The notes: generated by a model from the letters alone, not told the origin. A stretch of DNA of 10,444 nucleotides from an uncultured Ignavibacteriales bacterium (GCA_903915485.1 CAIWTC010000197.1:1-10444), one strand, 5' to 3'; shown: positions 1-6,190, counted from the first letter of the stretch. Numbers and translations are program-made.

Positions 1-1
1 C

Positions 2-1054
2 TCATATTCAATTCCTGTATGGGTGGTTCTTCCAACAAAATATTCTTCATCATCAAAATTTGTCACAGTGATGTGCGGTATTAATAGAGATGCAACAAAT
101 TATGCAACATACTGGGTTCCTTTTGCAACCGCTAATAATTATATTATAGCAGCGCCTGAATTCAATTCAACAGATTGGTCCTCCGATGGCTATATACTAG
201 GTAATATGTTTACAGGTTCTTCCGGAAGCGGCTCACTTAACCCAAAAGCTAAATGGACTTTTAATATTGTACAGCAGATTCACAGAGAGTTATACTCTGT
301 ATGTGCCTTGCAGGATTCGACTTATGAATTATGGGGTCACTCTGCAGGCGGACAGTTCGTACATAGACTTGCATTTTTCCTCCCTGATAATCTAGTCAGT
401 AGATATATTGCTGGAAATTCAGGATGGTATTCCTGCCCTGACCTAAGCGTTGTATTTCCCTGGGGTGCTCAGAATGCCTCACTGAATTACACGAATAGTG
501 ATTTGGTAGCATTCACTAACCAAAATCTGGTTATTATGAGGGGAACAGGTGATACTACAAGAGATGGTTCATTAAACACGGACCCCAAGTCGGATGCCCA
601 AGGATTAAACAGATATACGAGAGCAGGGTATTTTTATAATCTCGGCAAAGCGGTGAACCAAGATTTTAAGTGGAAACTTATTGAAGTACCCGGAGTTGCA
701 CACGAAGACCAAAAGATGTCAGTCGTAGGAGGAAGTTATATTCTTGCTAATCCGATTACTACTTCGGTAGGAGAAAATAATAAAATGGTTCCTGATAAAT
801 TTTCAATTTCCAATTATCCCAATCCATTTAATCCGTCGACAAAGATAGTATTTACACTTAAAAATCTTTCTAAGATTAATTTAACAATTTATAACCTGTT
901 TGGTCAGCGGGTAGCATGCCTTGCTGATGACTTACTAAAGGCAGGCGAACACTCTTATAATTTTAATGCAGTCAATTTAGCAAGTGGAATATATTTTTGT
1001 CGTATAACAGGCGAGCAAATTAATTCCACTTTGAAAATACAGTTACTTAAGTAA
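2..1054 (+). CDS. T9SS-secreted alpha/beta-hydrolase-fold esterase, 5' truncated
   Basis: The reading frame is open to the left edge, so the true start and signal peptide lie outside the window. The GTG at 23 should not be taken as the start, because the residues before it (SYSIPVW) continue the fold. The nucleophile elbow is GHSAGG, with its Ser codon at 341-343. The likely catalytic His is in PGVAHED (codon 701-703), and the acid probably lies in GTGDTTRDG. The block CGINRDATNY...W followed by APEFNS resembles the oxyanion strand of predicted esterases and PHB-depolymerase-like hydrolases, though the usual His of the HG pair is Cys here. From about 791 to 1051 lies a type A T9SS sorting domain: YPNPFNPSTKIVF, then LTIYNLFGQRV, LKAGEH and LASGIYFCRI. 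It predicts export through the outer membrane and release or attachment at the surface. The ester substrate is unknown. Confidence 0.88.
   Translation, partial: SYSIPVWVVLPTKYSSSSKFVTVMCGINRDATNYATYWVPFATANNYIIAAPEFNSTDWSSDGYILGNMFTGSSGSGSLNPKAKWTFNIVQQIHRELYSVCALQDSTYELWGHSAGGQFVHRLAFFLPDNLVSRYIAGNSGWYSCPDLSVVFPWGAQNASLNYTNSDLVAFTNQNLVIMRGTGDTTRDGSLNTDPKSDAQGLNRYTRAGYFYNLGKAVNQDFKWKLIEVPGVAHEDQKMSVVGGSYILANPITTSVGENNKMVPDKFSISNYPNPFNPSTKIVFTLKNLSKINLTIYNLFGQRVACLADDLLKAGEHSYNFNAVNLASGIYFCRITGEQINSTLKIQLLK
791..1051 (+). other. Type IX secretion C-terminal sorting domain (type A)
   Basis: These are the last ~87 residues of the esterase. They show the standard order of a Por-secretion tail: a YPNPFNPST opening, a beta strand (KIVFTL), LTIYNLFGQRV, LKAGEHSYNF, LASGIYFCRI and a short basic end. 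This domain is cleaved or modified during T9SS export in Bacteroidota and relatives. Its presence implies T9SS genes elsewhere in the genome; none are in this window. Confidence 0.9.
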
Positions 1055-1082
1055 ATATAAAATCAATTTAATTAATATTTCT

Positions 1083-1086
1083 AAGG
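1083..1086 (+). promoter_or_regulatory. Ribosome binding site for the propeller/TIG lipoprotein
   Basis: AAGG lies five bases before the ATG at 1092. This favours 1092 over the in-frame ATG at 1116, which has no such motif before it. Confidence 0.5.
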
Positions 1087-1091
1087 TCAGA

Positions 1092-2966
1092 ATGAAAACA
1101 ATAGTACACAAAAAAATGAGCAGGGAGATTTCAATATTACTCCTTTTCCTCGCCACTTTTTGGGGCTGCAACCCATTTCCCACTGATGGCATAACAGATC
1201 CCGGTCTTCTCGCGAAGAAAGGATACTTTTACATTGCGGACAGAGGCAGTAACAGTCTAGTTATGCTTGATGCAAGTATGCTTGAATTAAAAAGATGGTC
1301 ATTAAATCTAATTGCTCCTGATACTGTTGCTTTGCAGGGAATAACTTTCGGCGGCAAAAATGTATGGCTTGCGTTTTCAGGTAACGAAAAAATAATTGCA
1401 AAAGTGGATGCAACCGGCGATACTTTGGCAGTAATTCATTCTATCCCTGTCCCTCCTGTTGTCAGCGGAGCTACTCAAGGTACAATTCGCGGAATAGGTG
1501 TTGAGGGGAATAACATGTGGGTAGTTAATTCAGGCTCGGCTACTTACGCTCTTTCGCCAACTTTATATAAAATTGATTTGCTGACAGATTTAGTTTCAAC
1601 CTCTTATCTTATGCCGTCTCCGTCACCTCGCGGAATTACATATGCGGCAATGACTCCCGATGTTTATGGTGCTGTTCCTCTTACAGGTCTTTATTATACT
1701 GACAATACCACAAAGAAGGTTCATTATTTTAATAATAAATCTCCCTTTTTTGATAGTGCTTTTACTGCTCCAATTCCTCCGGCGGGCACAACTTATGACC
1801 AACCTTTGGGAATAACCAATGACGGAACAAGTTTCTATACATTGAGCTACAGCAGTATTGCTTCATATTTATTTAAGTGTACTTCTACCGGATATGTTGA
1901 ATCAAGTTACAAACTGCCTTATAAGTATCCAGTTGCAGTTGTGTGGTCAAATTATGATATCCGTTTTATTGACCCGCCGGCAGTATCAGCAATCAGCCCT
2001 GCTTTTGGTTCACAGGCTACAACTCAAAAAGTTAGCATTCTGGGAACAGGATTTAAGAATAACGCAACTGTATCTTTGGGTGCGGGAATAACTGTTAGCA
2101 ATCTTACATATGTCAGTCCTACGACTTTGACGGCGAACTTGATAATTGATTCATTGGCAGTAATAGGAAAGCGAACTGTTGAAGTTGTTAATCCTGATGG
2201 CCGTGTAGGTAAAGCCGATTCAATCTTCACCGTTACCCCTTATTCAGCTGTACCTGTTGTTGAATATTTGTATGTAGCAGATAATACCCTTGACTCACTT
2301 TTCCAGATACGCGTTAGTGACTCAACAATAGTTCAGTCTTGGAGTACAAAATCACTATCAGTCTCACATTGCAGGGGAATGGCATTTGATGGAACAAACT
2401 TATGGATGGCTTTCAATAGCACAGATTACAAAATTCATAAAGTAAATACAAATATGGCCGGTGCAACTTTGATATCTGATTTGTCGTTTTCATGTCCATC
2501 AATCGGAAATGCACCAACAGTACAAAATCTGACTTATAACAATGGAGCTCTTTGGTTAGCCCAAACAACTGTTACTCAAGGTATTATCTATAAACTTGAC
2601 CCTGCAACAGGAGCAGTCTTAGATTCAATTATCACTCCGGGTGCTGCAGGTGCAAGAGGAATAGTTTTTAGGAATGGTTTGCTTTATTGCAACGACAGGG
2701 ATACAAAAAATATTTCAAGTTGCGACCCTGCAGTTAAAACATGGACCACTGCTTTCCCTGAACCGGTTCCACCGGCGGGAACAACCTCTACAACAGGAAT
2801 GTTTTTCAACGGTACAAATTTTTGGATGGCAAATAGCGGCGGTGCAACAGCTCTCTCAGATGTACTAATGGAAGTCTCTCCTACAGGAAGTGTACTGCGT
2901 TATTTAACTTCACCTTATGCAGGTGGAACAGCAGCTCCTTGGGGCATAGTTTATATTGCGAAATAA
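1092..2966 (+). CDS. Surface lipoprotein with two propeller-like halves flanking an IPT/TIG domain
   Basis: The N-terminus is a short basic stretch, a hydrophobic core (ISILLLFLATFWG) and Cys26, which reads as a type II signal peptide with a slightly atypical lipobox, so the mature protein is probably lipid-anchored. Residues ~45-294 and ~392-624 are two homologous halves. Each opens with Y(I/V)AD, continues with strands ending in xxWxAF or xxWxxN, and carries PPAGTT near its end (229-234 and 560-565). This pattern resembles NHL/YVTN-type beta-propeller repeats. Between them, residues ~295-383 are an IPT/TIG immunoglobulin-like domain (AISPAFGSQ, ILGTGFKNNATVSLG, VEVVNPDGRVG). No catalytic motif is visible, so a binding or scaffold role is inferred. 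It lies 37 bases after the esterase and 12 before the beta-barrel gene, so co-transcription is likely. Confidence 0.85.
   Translation: MKTIVHKKMSREISILLLFLATFWGCNPFPTDGITDPGLLAKKGYFYIADRGSNSLVMLDASMLELKRWSLNLIAPDTVALQGITFGGKNVWLAFSGNEKIIAKVDATGDTLAVIHSIPVPPVVSGATQGTIRGIGVEGNNMWVVNSGSATYALSPTLYKIDLLTDLVSTSYLMPSPSPRGITYAAMTPDVYGAVPLTGLYYTDNTTKKVHYFNNKSPFFDSAFTAPIPPAGTTYDQPLGITNDGTSFYTLSYSSIASYLFKCTSTGYVESSYKLPYKYPVAVVWSNYDIRFIDPPAVSAISPAFGSQATTQKVSILGTGFKNNATVSLGAGITVSNLTYVSPTTLTANLIIDSLAVIGKRTVEVVNPDGRVGKADSIFTVTPYSAVPVVEYLYVADNTLDSLFQIRVSDSTIVQSWSTKSLSVSHCRGMAFDGTNLWMAFNSTDYKIHKVNTNMAGATLISDLSFSCPSIGNAPTVQNLTYNNGALWLAQTTVTQGIIYKLDPATGAVLDSIITPGAAGARGIVFRNGLLYCNDRDTKNISSCDPAVKTWTTAFPEPVPPAGTTSTTGMFFNGTNFWMANSGGATALSDVLMEVSPTGSVLRYLTSPYAGGTAAPWGIVYIAK
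1974..2240 (+). other. IPT/TIG domain within the lipoprotein
   Basis: Residues ~295-383 read as PAVSAISPAFGS, then a GTGF turn, a hydrophobic strand, and VEVVNPDG with a following strand. This order is typical of TIG domains, which act as spacers or binding modules in surface proteins. It separates the two homologous propeller-like halves. Confidence 0.7.
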
Positions 2967-2972
2967 AGGAAG
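2966..2972 (+). promoter_or_regulatory. Ribosome binding site overlapping the upstream stop codon
   Basis: AAGGAAG begins on the last base of the lipoprotein's TAA stop and sits six bases before the ATG at 2979. This is strong evidence for the barrel gene's start and for tight, possibly coupled translation of the pair. Confidence 0.7.
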
Positions 2973-2978
2973 AACAAA

Positions 2979-4262
2979 ATGAAATTATTAAAAACAGCTA
3001 GTATATATTTTTTACTTTTAACAGGTTTTGTTTTTCAGACAAACATTTTTGCACAGTTTGATATTGGCGGGGATTTTCGTCTCCGCTGGTATAACGATCA
3101 GTACATGCAGACTCGTGACAATCGTCCGAGAGTCAATTACACTCGTATGCTTGGCAGAATTAACACTACTTATAAAGTCTCAGATATGGCCCGTATTAAT
3201 GTTGAGCTGATGAACTTAGCAGATACATCAACTTCGCCTGCGCGCGGAATCTCCGGTACCGGTCCAATACATTTCGGTGTTACACAATTGTACGGTGAAA
3301 TTACGAAGTCAGATTATCTTGGATTAGATTTGATTCGCTTTAGAGCAGGTCGTCAGCAATTCTCAGTAGGGAACGGCCTAACATTCGGTGAATCATATTA
3401 TTATTACGATAAGTTTGATGGTACGCGTCTTGATTTGTCTTATGACCCGTTTACTTTGACAGTCTTCGGTGCAATTTATGGACAGGATGTAAGTTCAAAC
3501 GGTCTTTGGCCAGATGCTCCTGCAGACCAGATTTATGTTGCAAAACTTGGAGCCAATGTTTTAGAACAAGATTTAATGCTTTATGGAATAAACAATATCC
3601 AGCGCGGAGATTATAATGATAGTTACACTCTTGGTGCGGGAAGTTCCGGAAGTTTCTTGGGTGGCAAACTTGACTACTTTGTTGAAGGTGCATATCAAAA
3701 ATTCAATCAACCGGCCGGTGCATTTGTAAAAGAAGGCATTGGTTATATGGGTGGACTTGGTTATAAGATGTCTATGTGGCCATTCCGCACTATAAAAATC
3801 GAAACTAAGTATGCAGCATTTCAGGGAGACGATCCTAGTACAACTAAGATTGAGCAATTCAGTCCTCCGTTCCCTGATTTTCAATTTGGTGAACGCTCCG
3901 GATTTGTTAATAGAGAAATTGGCGGCGACTATCCGCACAAAGATAAAAATCTGAATGGTTCCAAAATATGGTACTCCCGTATATATTTGATTCCTGCAGG
4001 CCTAACAAAGCTTCGCCTTCAATTCCAGTACACTAAAGTTGGCGGTTATGCAAAGAGATTAGACGGATATAATTCCTATGATGATGAATGGGAAGCAAAA
4101 ATATATTATACACTCACTTCCAGAATTCAGTTCCAACTTCGTTATGAGAAGATAATACCTAATGACACAGACAAAGATGTCAACCTAAACGGTGTTATTT
4201 CATCATTGGAGGACAGGTACATTTTAGGAAGTCTTATGTTTGAAATTCACTTAAAGTTTTAA
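2979..4262 (+). CDS. Outer-membrane beta-barrel protein, alginate-export-like
   Basis: A signal peptide (MKLLKTASIYFLLLTGFVFQTNIFA, cleavage probably after Ala25) is followed by a Gly- and aromatic-rich mature chain of about 400 residues with alternating strands. It ends in LMFEIHLKF; a C-terminal aromatic is the usual signal for BAM-dependent barrel insertion. The segment RAGRQQFSVGNGLTFG with the later FDGTRLDLSYDPFTLTVFGA (from residue ~122) resembles the core of the alginate-export porin family, where conserved Arg and Gln line the channel. In relatives the substrate is a polysaccharide or organic solute; here it is unknown. A late loop, residues 396-405 (DTDKDVNLNG), looks like a calcium-binding loop. 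The 12-base gap after the lipoprotein suggests the two work together at the outer membrane. Confidence 0.85.
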   Translation: MKLLKTASIYFLLLTGFVFQTNIFAQFDIGGDFRLRWYNDQYMQTRDNRPRVNYTRMLGRINTTYKVSDMARINVELMNLADTSTSPARGISGTGPIHFGVTQLYGEITKSDYLGLDLIRFRAGRQQFSVGNGLTFGESYYYYDKFDGTRLDLSYDPFTLTVFGAIYGQDVSSNGLWPDAPADQIYVAKLGANVLEQDLMLYGINNIQRGDYNDSYTLGAGSSGSFLGGKLDYFVEGAYQKFNQPAGAFVKEGIGYMGGLGYKMSMWPFRTIKIETKYAAFQGDDPSTTKIEQFSPPFPDFQFGERSGFVNREIGGDYPHKDKNLNGSKIWYSRIYLIPAGLTKLRLQFQYTKVGGYAKRLDGYNSYDDEWEAKIYYTLTSRIQFQLRYEKIIPNDTDKDVNLNGVISSLEDRYILGSLMFEIHLKF

Positions 4263-4284
4263 TGGTTTTTGAGTTAATAAACAA

Positions 4285-4770
4285 ATGAAAACTGTTAATG
4301 AAAGAAATATTATGAGCCCAGAAAAAGATATACAGGGAAAACCTGTTTATATCAAATTTGCGTTAATGGCAGAGACAAAATATCTATTTGCAGCTGCATT
4401 ATTTTTACTAAGTTCTTTTGCTGCTGTTCCCGCGTTCGGGAAAACTGATTTAAGTCTTCAGAATAATGAAATAATTACTAAGAGCATTCTCACTTCAGAA
4501 TGCTCAATATTTACAAGTATTACTTGCGCTGATTCTGATTTAGTTACTCCTTTAGAGAAACCTAAATCAAACACTGCAAAAAAGAAGAAGATTGTTGTCG
4601 CTAAAAAGCAGGCTGAAGAATCTCTGTTTGATGAAGACAATGATAATGACAACGACATGTACAGCACTTATGACAAATGGAGAATAGATAAATTCGACAA
4701 TTGGGGAAAACATAAGAAAAAGAATGAAGTTGTAACTGAACAGGAAAACGAAGAACCTGTAAAAGAATAA
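4285..4770 (+). CDS. Small exported protein with Lys-rich and Asp/Asn-rich tracts, function unknown
   Basis: I do not recognise this family. A hydrophobic segment at residues ~33-51 (LFAAALFLLSSFAAVPAF) looks like a signal peptide with cleavage after AFG. The N-region is unusually long if translation starts at 4285. The in-frame ATG at 4366 would give a more normal 25-residue signal peptide, and neither start has a clear Shine-Dalgarno. The mature part is low in complexity: a Lys cluster (KSNTAKKKKIVVAKK, ~95-108), an acidic run (DEDNDNDND, 116-124), a short aromatic/charged element (YDKWRIDKFDNWGKHKKK) and a Glu-rich tail. It begins 22 bases after the barrel gene and is probably the last gene of that transcript. 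A periplasmic or surface accessory that binds cations or polymers is possible but is only inference. Confidence 0.65.
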   Translation: MKTVNERNIMSPEKDIQGKPVYIKFALMAETKYLFAAALFLLSSFAAVPAFGKTDLSLQNNEIITKSILTSECSIFTSITCADSDLVTPLEKPKSNTAKKKKIVVAKKQAEESLFDEDNDNDNDMYSTYDKWRIDKFDNWGKHKKKNEVVTEQENEEPVKE

Positions 4771-4871
4771 ATAAATAATTTTATACAAAGCAGCAATGAA
4801 ATTAATTATTGCAGTAATTATATTAATAGCTTCGACTTAGAGAGTTTGATGTACAACTTAGCCTTCCTATT

Positions 4872-4897
4872 AACACACGGATTCATCCGGGTGTTTT
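4872..4897 (+). terminator. Possible weak terminator after the four-gene run
   Basis: AACAC at 4872-4876 pairs with GTGTT at 4891-4895, and CGGAT at 4878-4882 with ATCCG at 4885-4889, leaving one A/G mismatch and a very tight loop. Only four T residues follow (4894-4897), so termination would be inefficient or Rho-assisted. It is the only candidate between the small secreted protein gene and the peptidase gene. Confidence 0.35.
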
Positions 4898-4916
4898 GAG
4901 GACAAGTAGAAGTTTA

Positions 4917-4950
4917 TTCTAACCGTTTCAACGGTTTACTCGTTTTAGAA
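4917..4950. repeat. Nested inverted repeat in the intergenic region
   Basis: AACCGTT (4921-4927) and AACGGTT (4930-4936) form a near-perfect dyad around TC. TTCTAA (4917-4922) and TTAGAA (4945-4950) form an outer arm. It could be an operator or an RNA hairpin in the leader of the next gene. No family assignment is made. Confidence 0.45.
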
Positions 4951-5041
4951 AGATGCTCTTTAAGTCTGGGGAAACCGTATAGCAGAACAGTCTTTGAAAC
5001 TTTTAAAACAGTTCGCTAAAGTTTTGTAAATCATTCAAAAT

Positions 5042-5061
5042 CACACCAATGAATTGGTGTG
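5042..5061. repeat. Perfect 8-bp-stem hairpin upstream of the peptidase gene
   Basis: CACACCAA (5042-5049) and TTGGTGTG (5054-5061) are exact inverted copies around a TGAA loop. There is no downstream T run on the + strand, so it is not an intrinsic terminator for upstream genes. It lies about 100 bases before the peptidase start and directly before a 23-codon micro-ORF, so a leader or operator role is possible. Confidence 0.5.
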
Positions 5062-5159
5062 TTAATGAGAAGGAAAATATTGAGACAGCTTCTTATTGAA
5101 TTAGGAAATATGTTTTTTCGTAGCATGAGTAAGTAAAGTAAAATGAGATATCACATTAG

Positions 5160-5792
5160 ATGAAGAAATATTCGGTTATTATTTTATTCTTCCTTTTGTT
5201 TAGTGCGTATGCTCAGGATACATTGCGTGTAACCGCCAATGGATATGACCTCAGGGACATCTATTTAAGTTTGGATGTTGAACATTTATGGCAGGCAGGT
5301 TATCATGTCGATTGGAAGACAGGTGAGTCTGATGAGCCTTGGGCTAAAAGCGGTAATAAGACTCATTGCAGCGCTTTTGTTGCAGCCGCCTGCAGTCATC
5401 TTAATATGTATGTGCTCAGACCACCGGAGCATAAACAGGAACTTTTGGCAAATAGTCAATTTGAATGGCTGGCTTCAGATGCAGGTAAGAAAGCCGGTTG
5501 GGTTCAGATTGCTGATGAAAATATTTTGGATATCTGGATTGCCGCACAGGAAAAAGCGAATGACGGATATGCAGTGATTGCTTCCTGCGCAAATGAAGAT
5601 CCGAGAAGTCCCGGTCACATTGCATTGGTTATGCCTTCTGAAGTAATAACTGATAGTGTAAAAGCTTCCGGACCTAAGGTTATTCAGGCAGGTGCAATGA
5701 ATCGCAATGAAGTATCATTGCGCAAAGGTTTCGGCAAACATATATCAGAATGGCCGGAAAAGACGATTTTGTTCTATTATCATGAGAAATGA
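5160..5792 (+). CDS. Secreted putative cysteine peptidase/amidase, NlpC/P60-CHAP-like
   Basis: A clear signal peptide (MKKYSVIILFFLLFSAYA, cleavage before QDT) precedes a ~190-residue mature domain. The block THCSAFVAAACSHLN puts Cys70 at the start of a helix, as in papain-like cell-wall amidases. PGHIALVMP supplies a strand-borne His153. VIQAGAMNRNEVSL near the end could supply the third catalytic residue, probably Asn181. This Cys-His-polar order fits the NlpC/P60-CHAP superfamily. From memory, HCSAFVAAA, GHIA and QAGxxN recur in a conserved bacterial family without firm function. Peptidoglycan or peptide amide cleavage is inferred. The ATG at 5160 has no clear Shine-Dalgarno, but the signal peptide supports it. 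The gene stands alone, with ~390-400 bases empty on both sides. Confidence 0.7.
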   Translation: MKKYSVIILFFLLFSAYAQDTLRVTANGYDLRDIYLSLDVEHLWQAGYHVDWKTGESDEPWAKSGNKTHCSAFVAAACSHLNMYVLRPPEHKQELLANSQFEWLASDAGKKAGWVQIADENILDIWIAAQEKANDGYAVIASCANEDPRSPGHIALVMPSEVITDSVKASGPKVIQAGAMNRNEVSLRKGFGKHISEWPEKTILFYYHEK

Positions 5793-5907
5793 CGGCATTT
5801 CTGATAAAGGATTTGATGAAACTGTCTATAAAGAGTATAAAACGGTTAATGTTAGATTAAATTATAAAAGTATGAAAACAAATACTACAAGCAATATAAT
5901 ATTACAT

Positions 5908-5923
5908 CAATACTTAAGTATTG
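5908..5923. promoter_or_regulatory. 16-bp perfect palindrome, operator-like
   Basis: CAATACTTAAGTATTG is exactly self-complementary. It has no loop and no immediately following T run (a T9 tract begins 25 bases later), so a dimeric protein site is more plausible than a terminator. The binding factor is unknown. Confidence 0.45.
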
Positions 5924-5964
5924 GATTACAGTTACAACGGATAGCGGTTTTTTTTTGCACTAAA

Positions 5965-5982
5965 TTGGAACAATTGTTCCAA
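5965..5982. promoter_or_regulatory. 18-bp perfect palindrome with GAAC-N4-GTTC core
   Basis: TTGGAACAATTGTTCCAA is exactly self-complementary. Its core, GAACAATTGTTC, fits the GAAC-N4-GTTC consensus of Gram-positive-type LexA boxes, but that identification is only a resemblance. A related copy lies 29 bases downstream (5996-6009, GAAACAATTATTCC, 12 of 14 bases alike) and an inverted partial copy at 6052-6061. Confidence 0.5.
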
Positions 5983-5994
5983 GAATTAGTTGCT

Positions 5995-6062
5995 AGAAAC
6001 AATTATTCCGAATGGAAGTATTCTGTGACTTAGTCTGTCAGTAGAGGTATCTAATTGTTTCT
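5995..6062. repeat. 11-bp inverted repeat pair related to the 18-bp palindrome
   Basis: AGAAACAATTA (5995-6005) and TAATTGTTTCT (6052-6062) are exact inverted copies 46 bases apart. Both share AACAATT/AATTGTT with the palindrome at 5965-5982, suggesting three sites for one regulator. The last site ends about 130 bases before the start of the 1300-residue protein. Confidence 0.4.
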
Positions 6063-6184
6063 TATTAATTGATATGTGTGGGTGCAAGTTCTGAATTTGA
6101 GTGATGTATTTAGTTAATCTAGTTAAGTGTGGTAAAAATTTATAAATGTTAAAATATTTTCTTATTTATTCACAATATAATACT

Positions 6185-6190
6185 GAGGTG
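6185..6190 (+). promoter_or_regulatory. Ribosome binding site for the large modular protein
   Basis: GAGGTG sits immediately before the ATG at 6193, with four bases between GAGG and the start. The spacing is short but acceptable, and it agrees with the signal peptide at that start. Confidence 0.6.

Larger units (their letters stand above)
4771..5159. other. 389-base intergenic region with hairpins and micro-ORFs
   Basis: No gene of normal size is visible on either strand. The stretch holds a weak terminator-like hairpin (4872-4895), a symmetric dyad (4917-4950) and a strong short hairpin (5042-5061). It also has two very short ORFs, 14 codons at 4796-4840 and 23 codons at 5065-5136. It separates the four-gene run from the peptidase gene, so it should contain the end of one transcript and the promoter of the next. 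I could not assign a convincing promoter. Confidence 0.6.

Noticed and set aside
3573..3938. 121-codon open frame on the minus strand inside the beta-barrel gene
   Set aside because: The sense frame has a signal peptide, barrel motifs and a good ribosome site, while the antisense frame shows nothing family-like.
4993..5026. Bacteroidota-type promoter: TTTG, 20 bases, then TAAAGTTTTG
   Set aside because: The -33 element and spacing fit, but the -7 element departs from TAnnTTTG by two extra bases. Too weak to call without a mapped start.
4900..5060. Riboswitch or structured ncRNA in the intergenic region
   Set aside because: Several dyads are present, but no conserved core of a riboswitch class known to me could be matched. 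Only the individual hairpins are reported.
5948..5956. T9 run as the terminator of the peptidase gene
   Set aside because: No stable GC-containing stem lies directly before it. The nearest palindrome ends 24 bases upstream and is AT-rich without a loop.
5782..6033. 83-codon open frame after the peptidase gene (the same frame extends back to an ATG at 5707)
   Set aside because: It overlaps the peptidase gene, has no ribosome site, and passes through two perfect palindromes and a T9 tract. The protein shows no recognisable motif, and the stretch looks regulatory.
6176..6181. TATAAT hexamer just before the large-protein gene
   Set aside because: It ends only 11 bases before the ATG and abuts the ribosome site, so a transcript starting from it would have almost no leader. 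No matching -35 was found.
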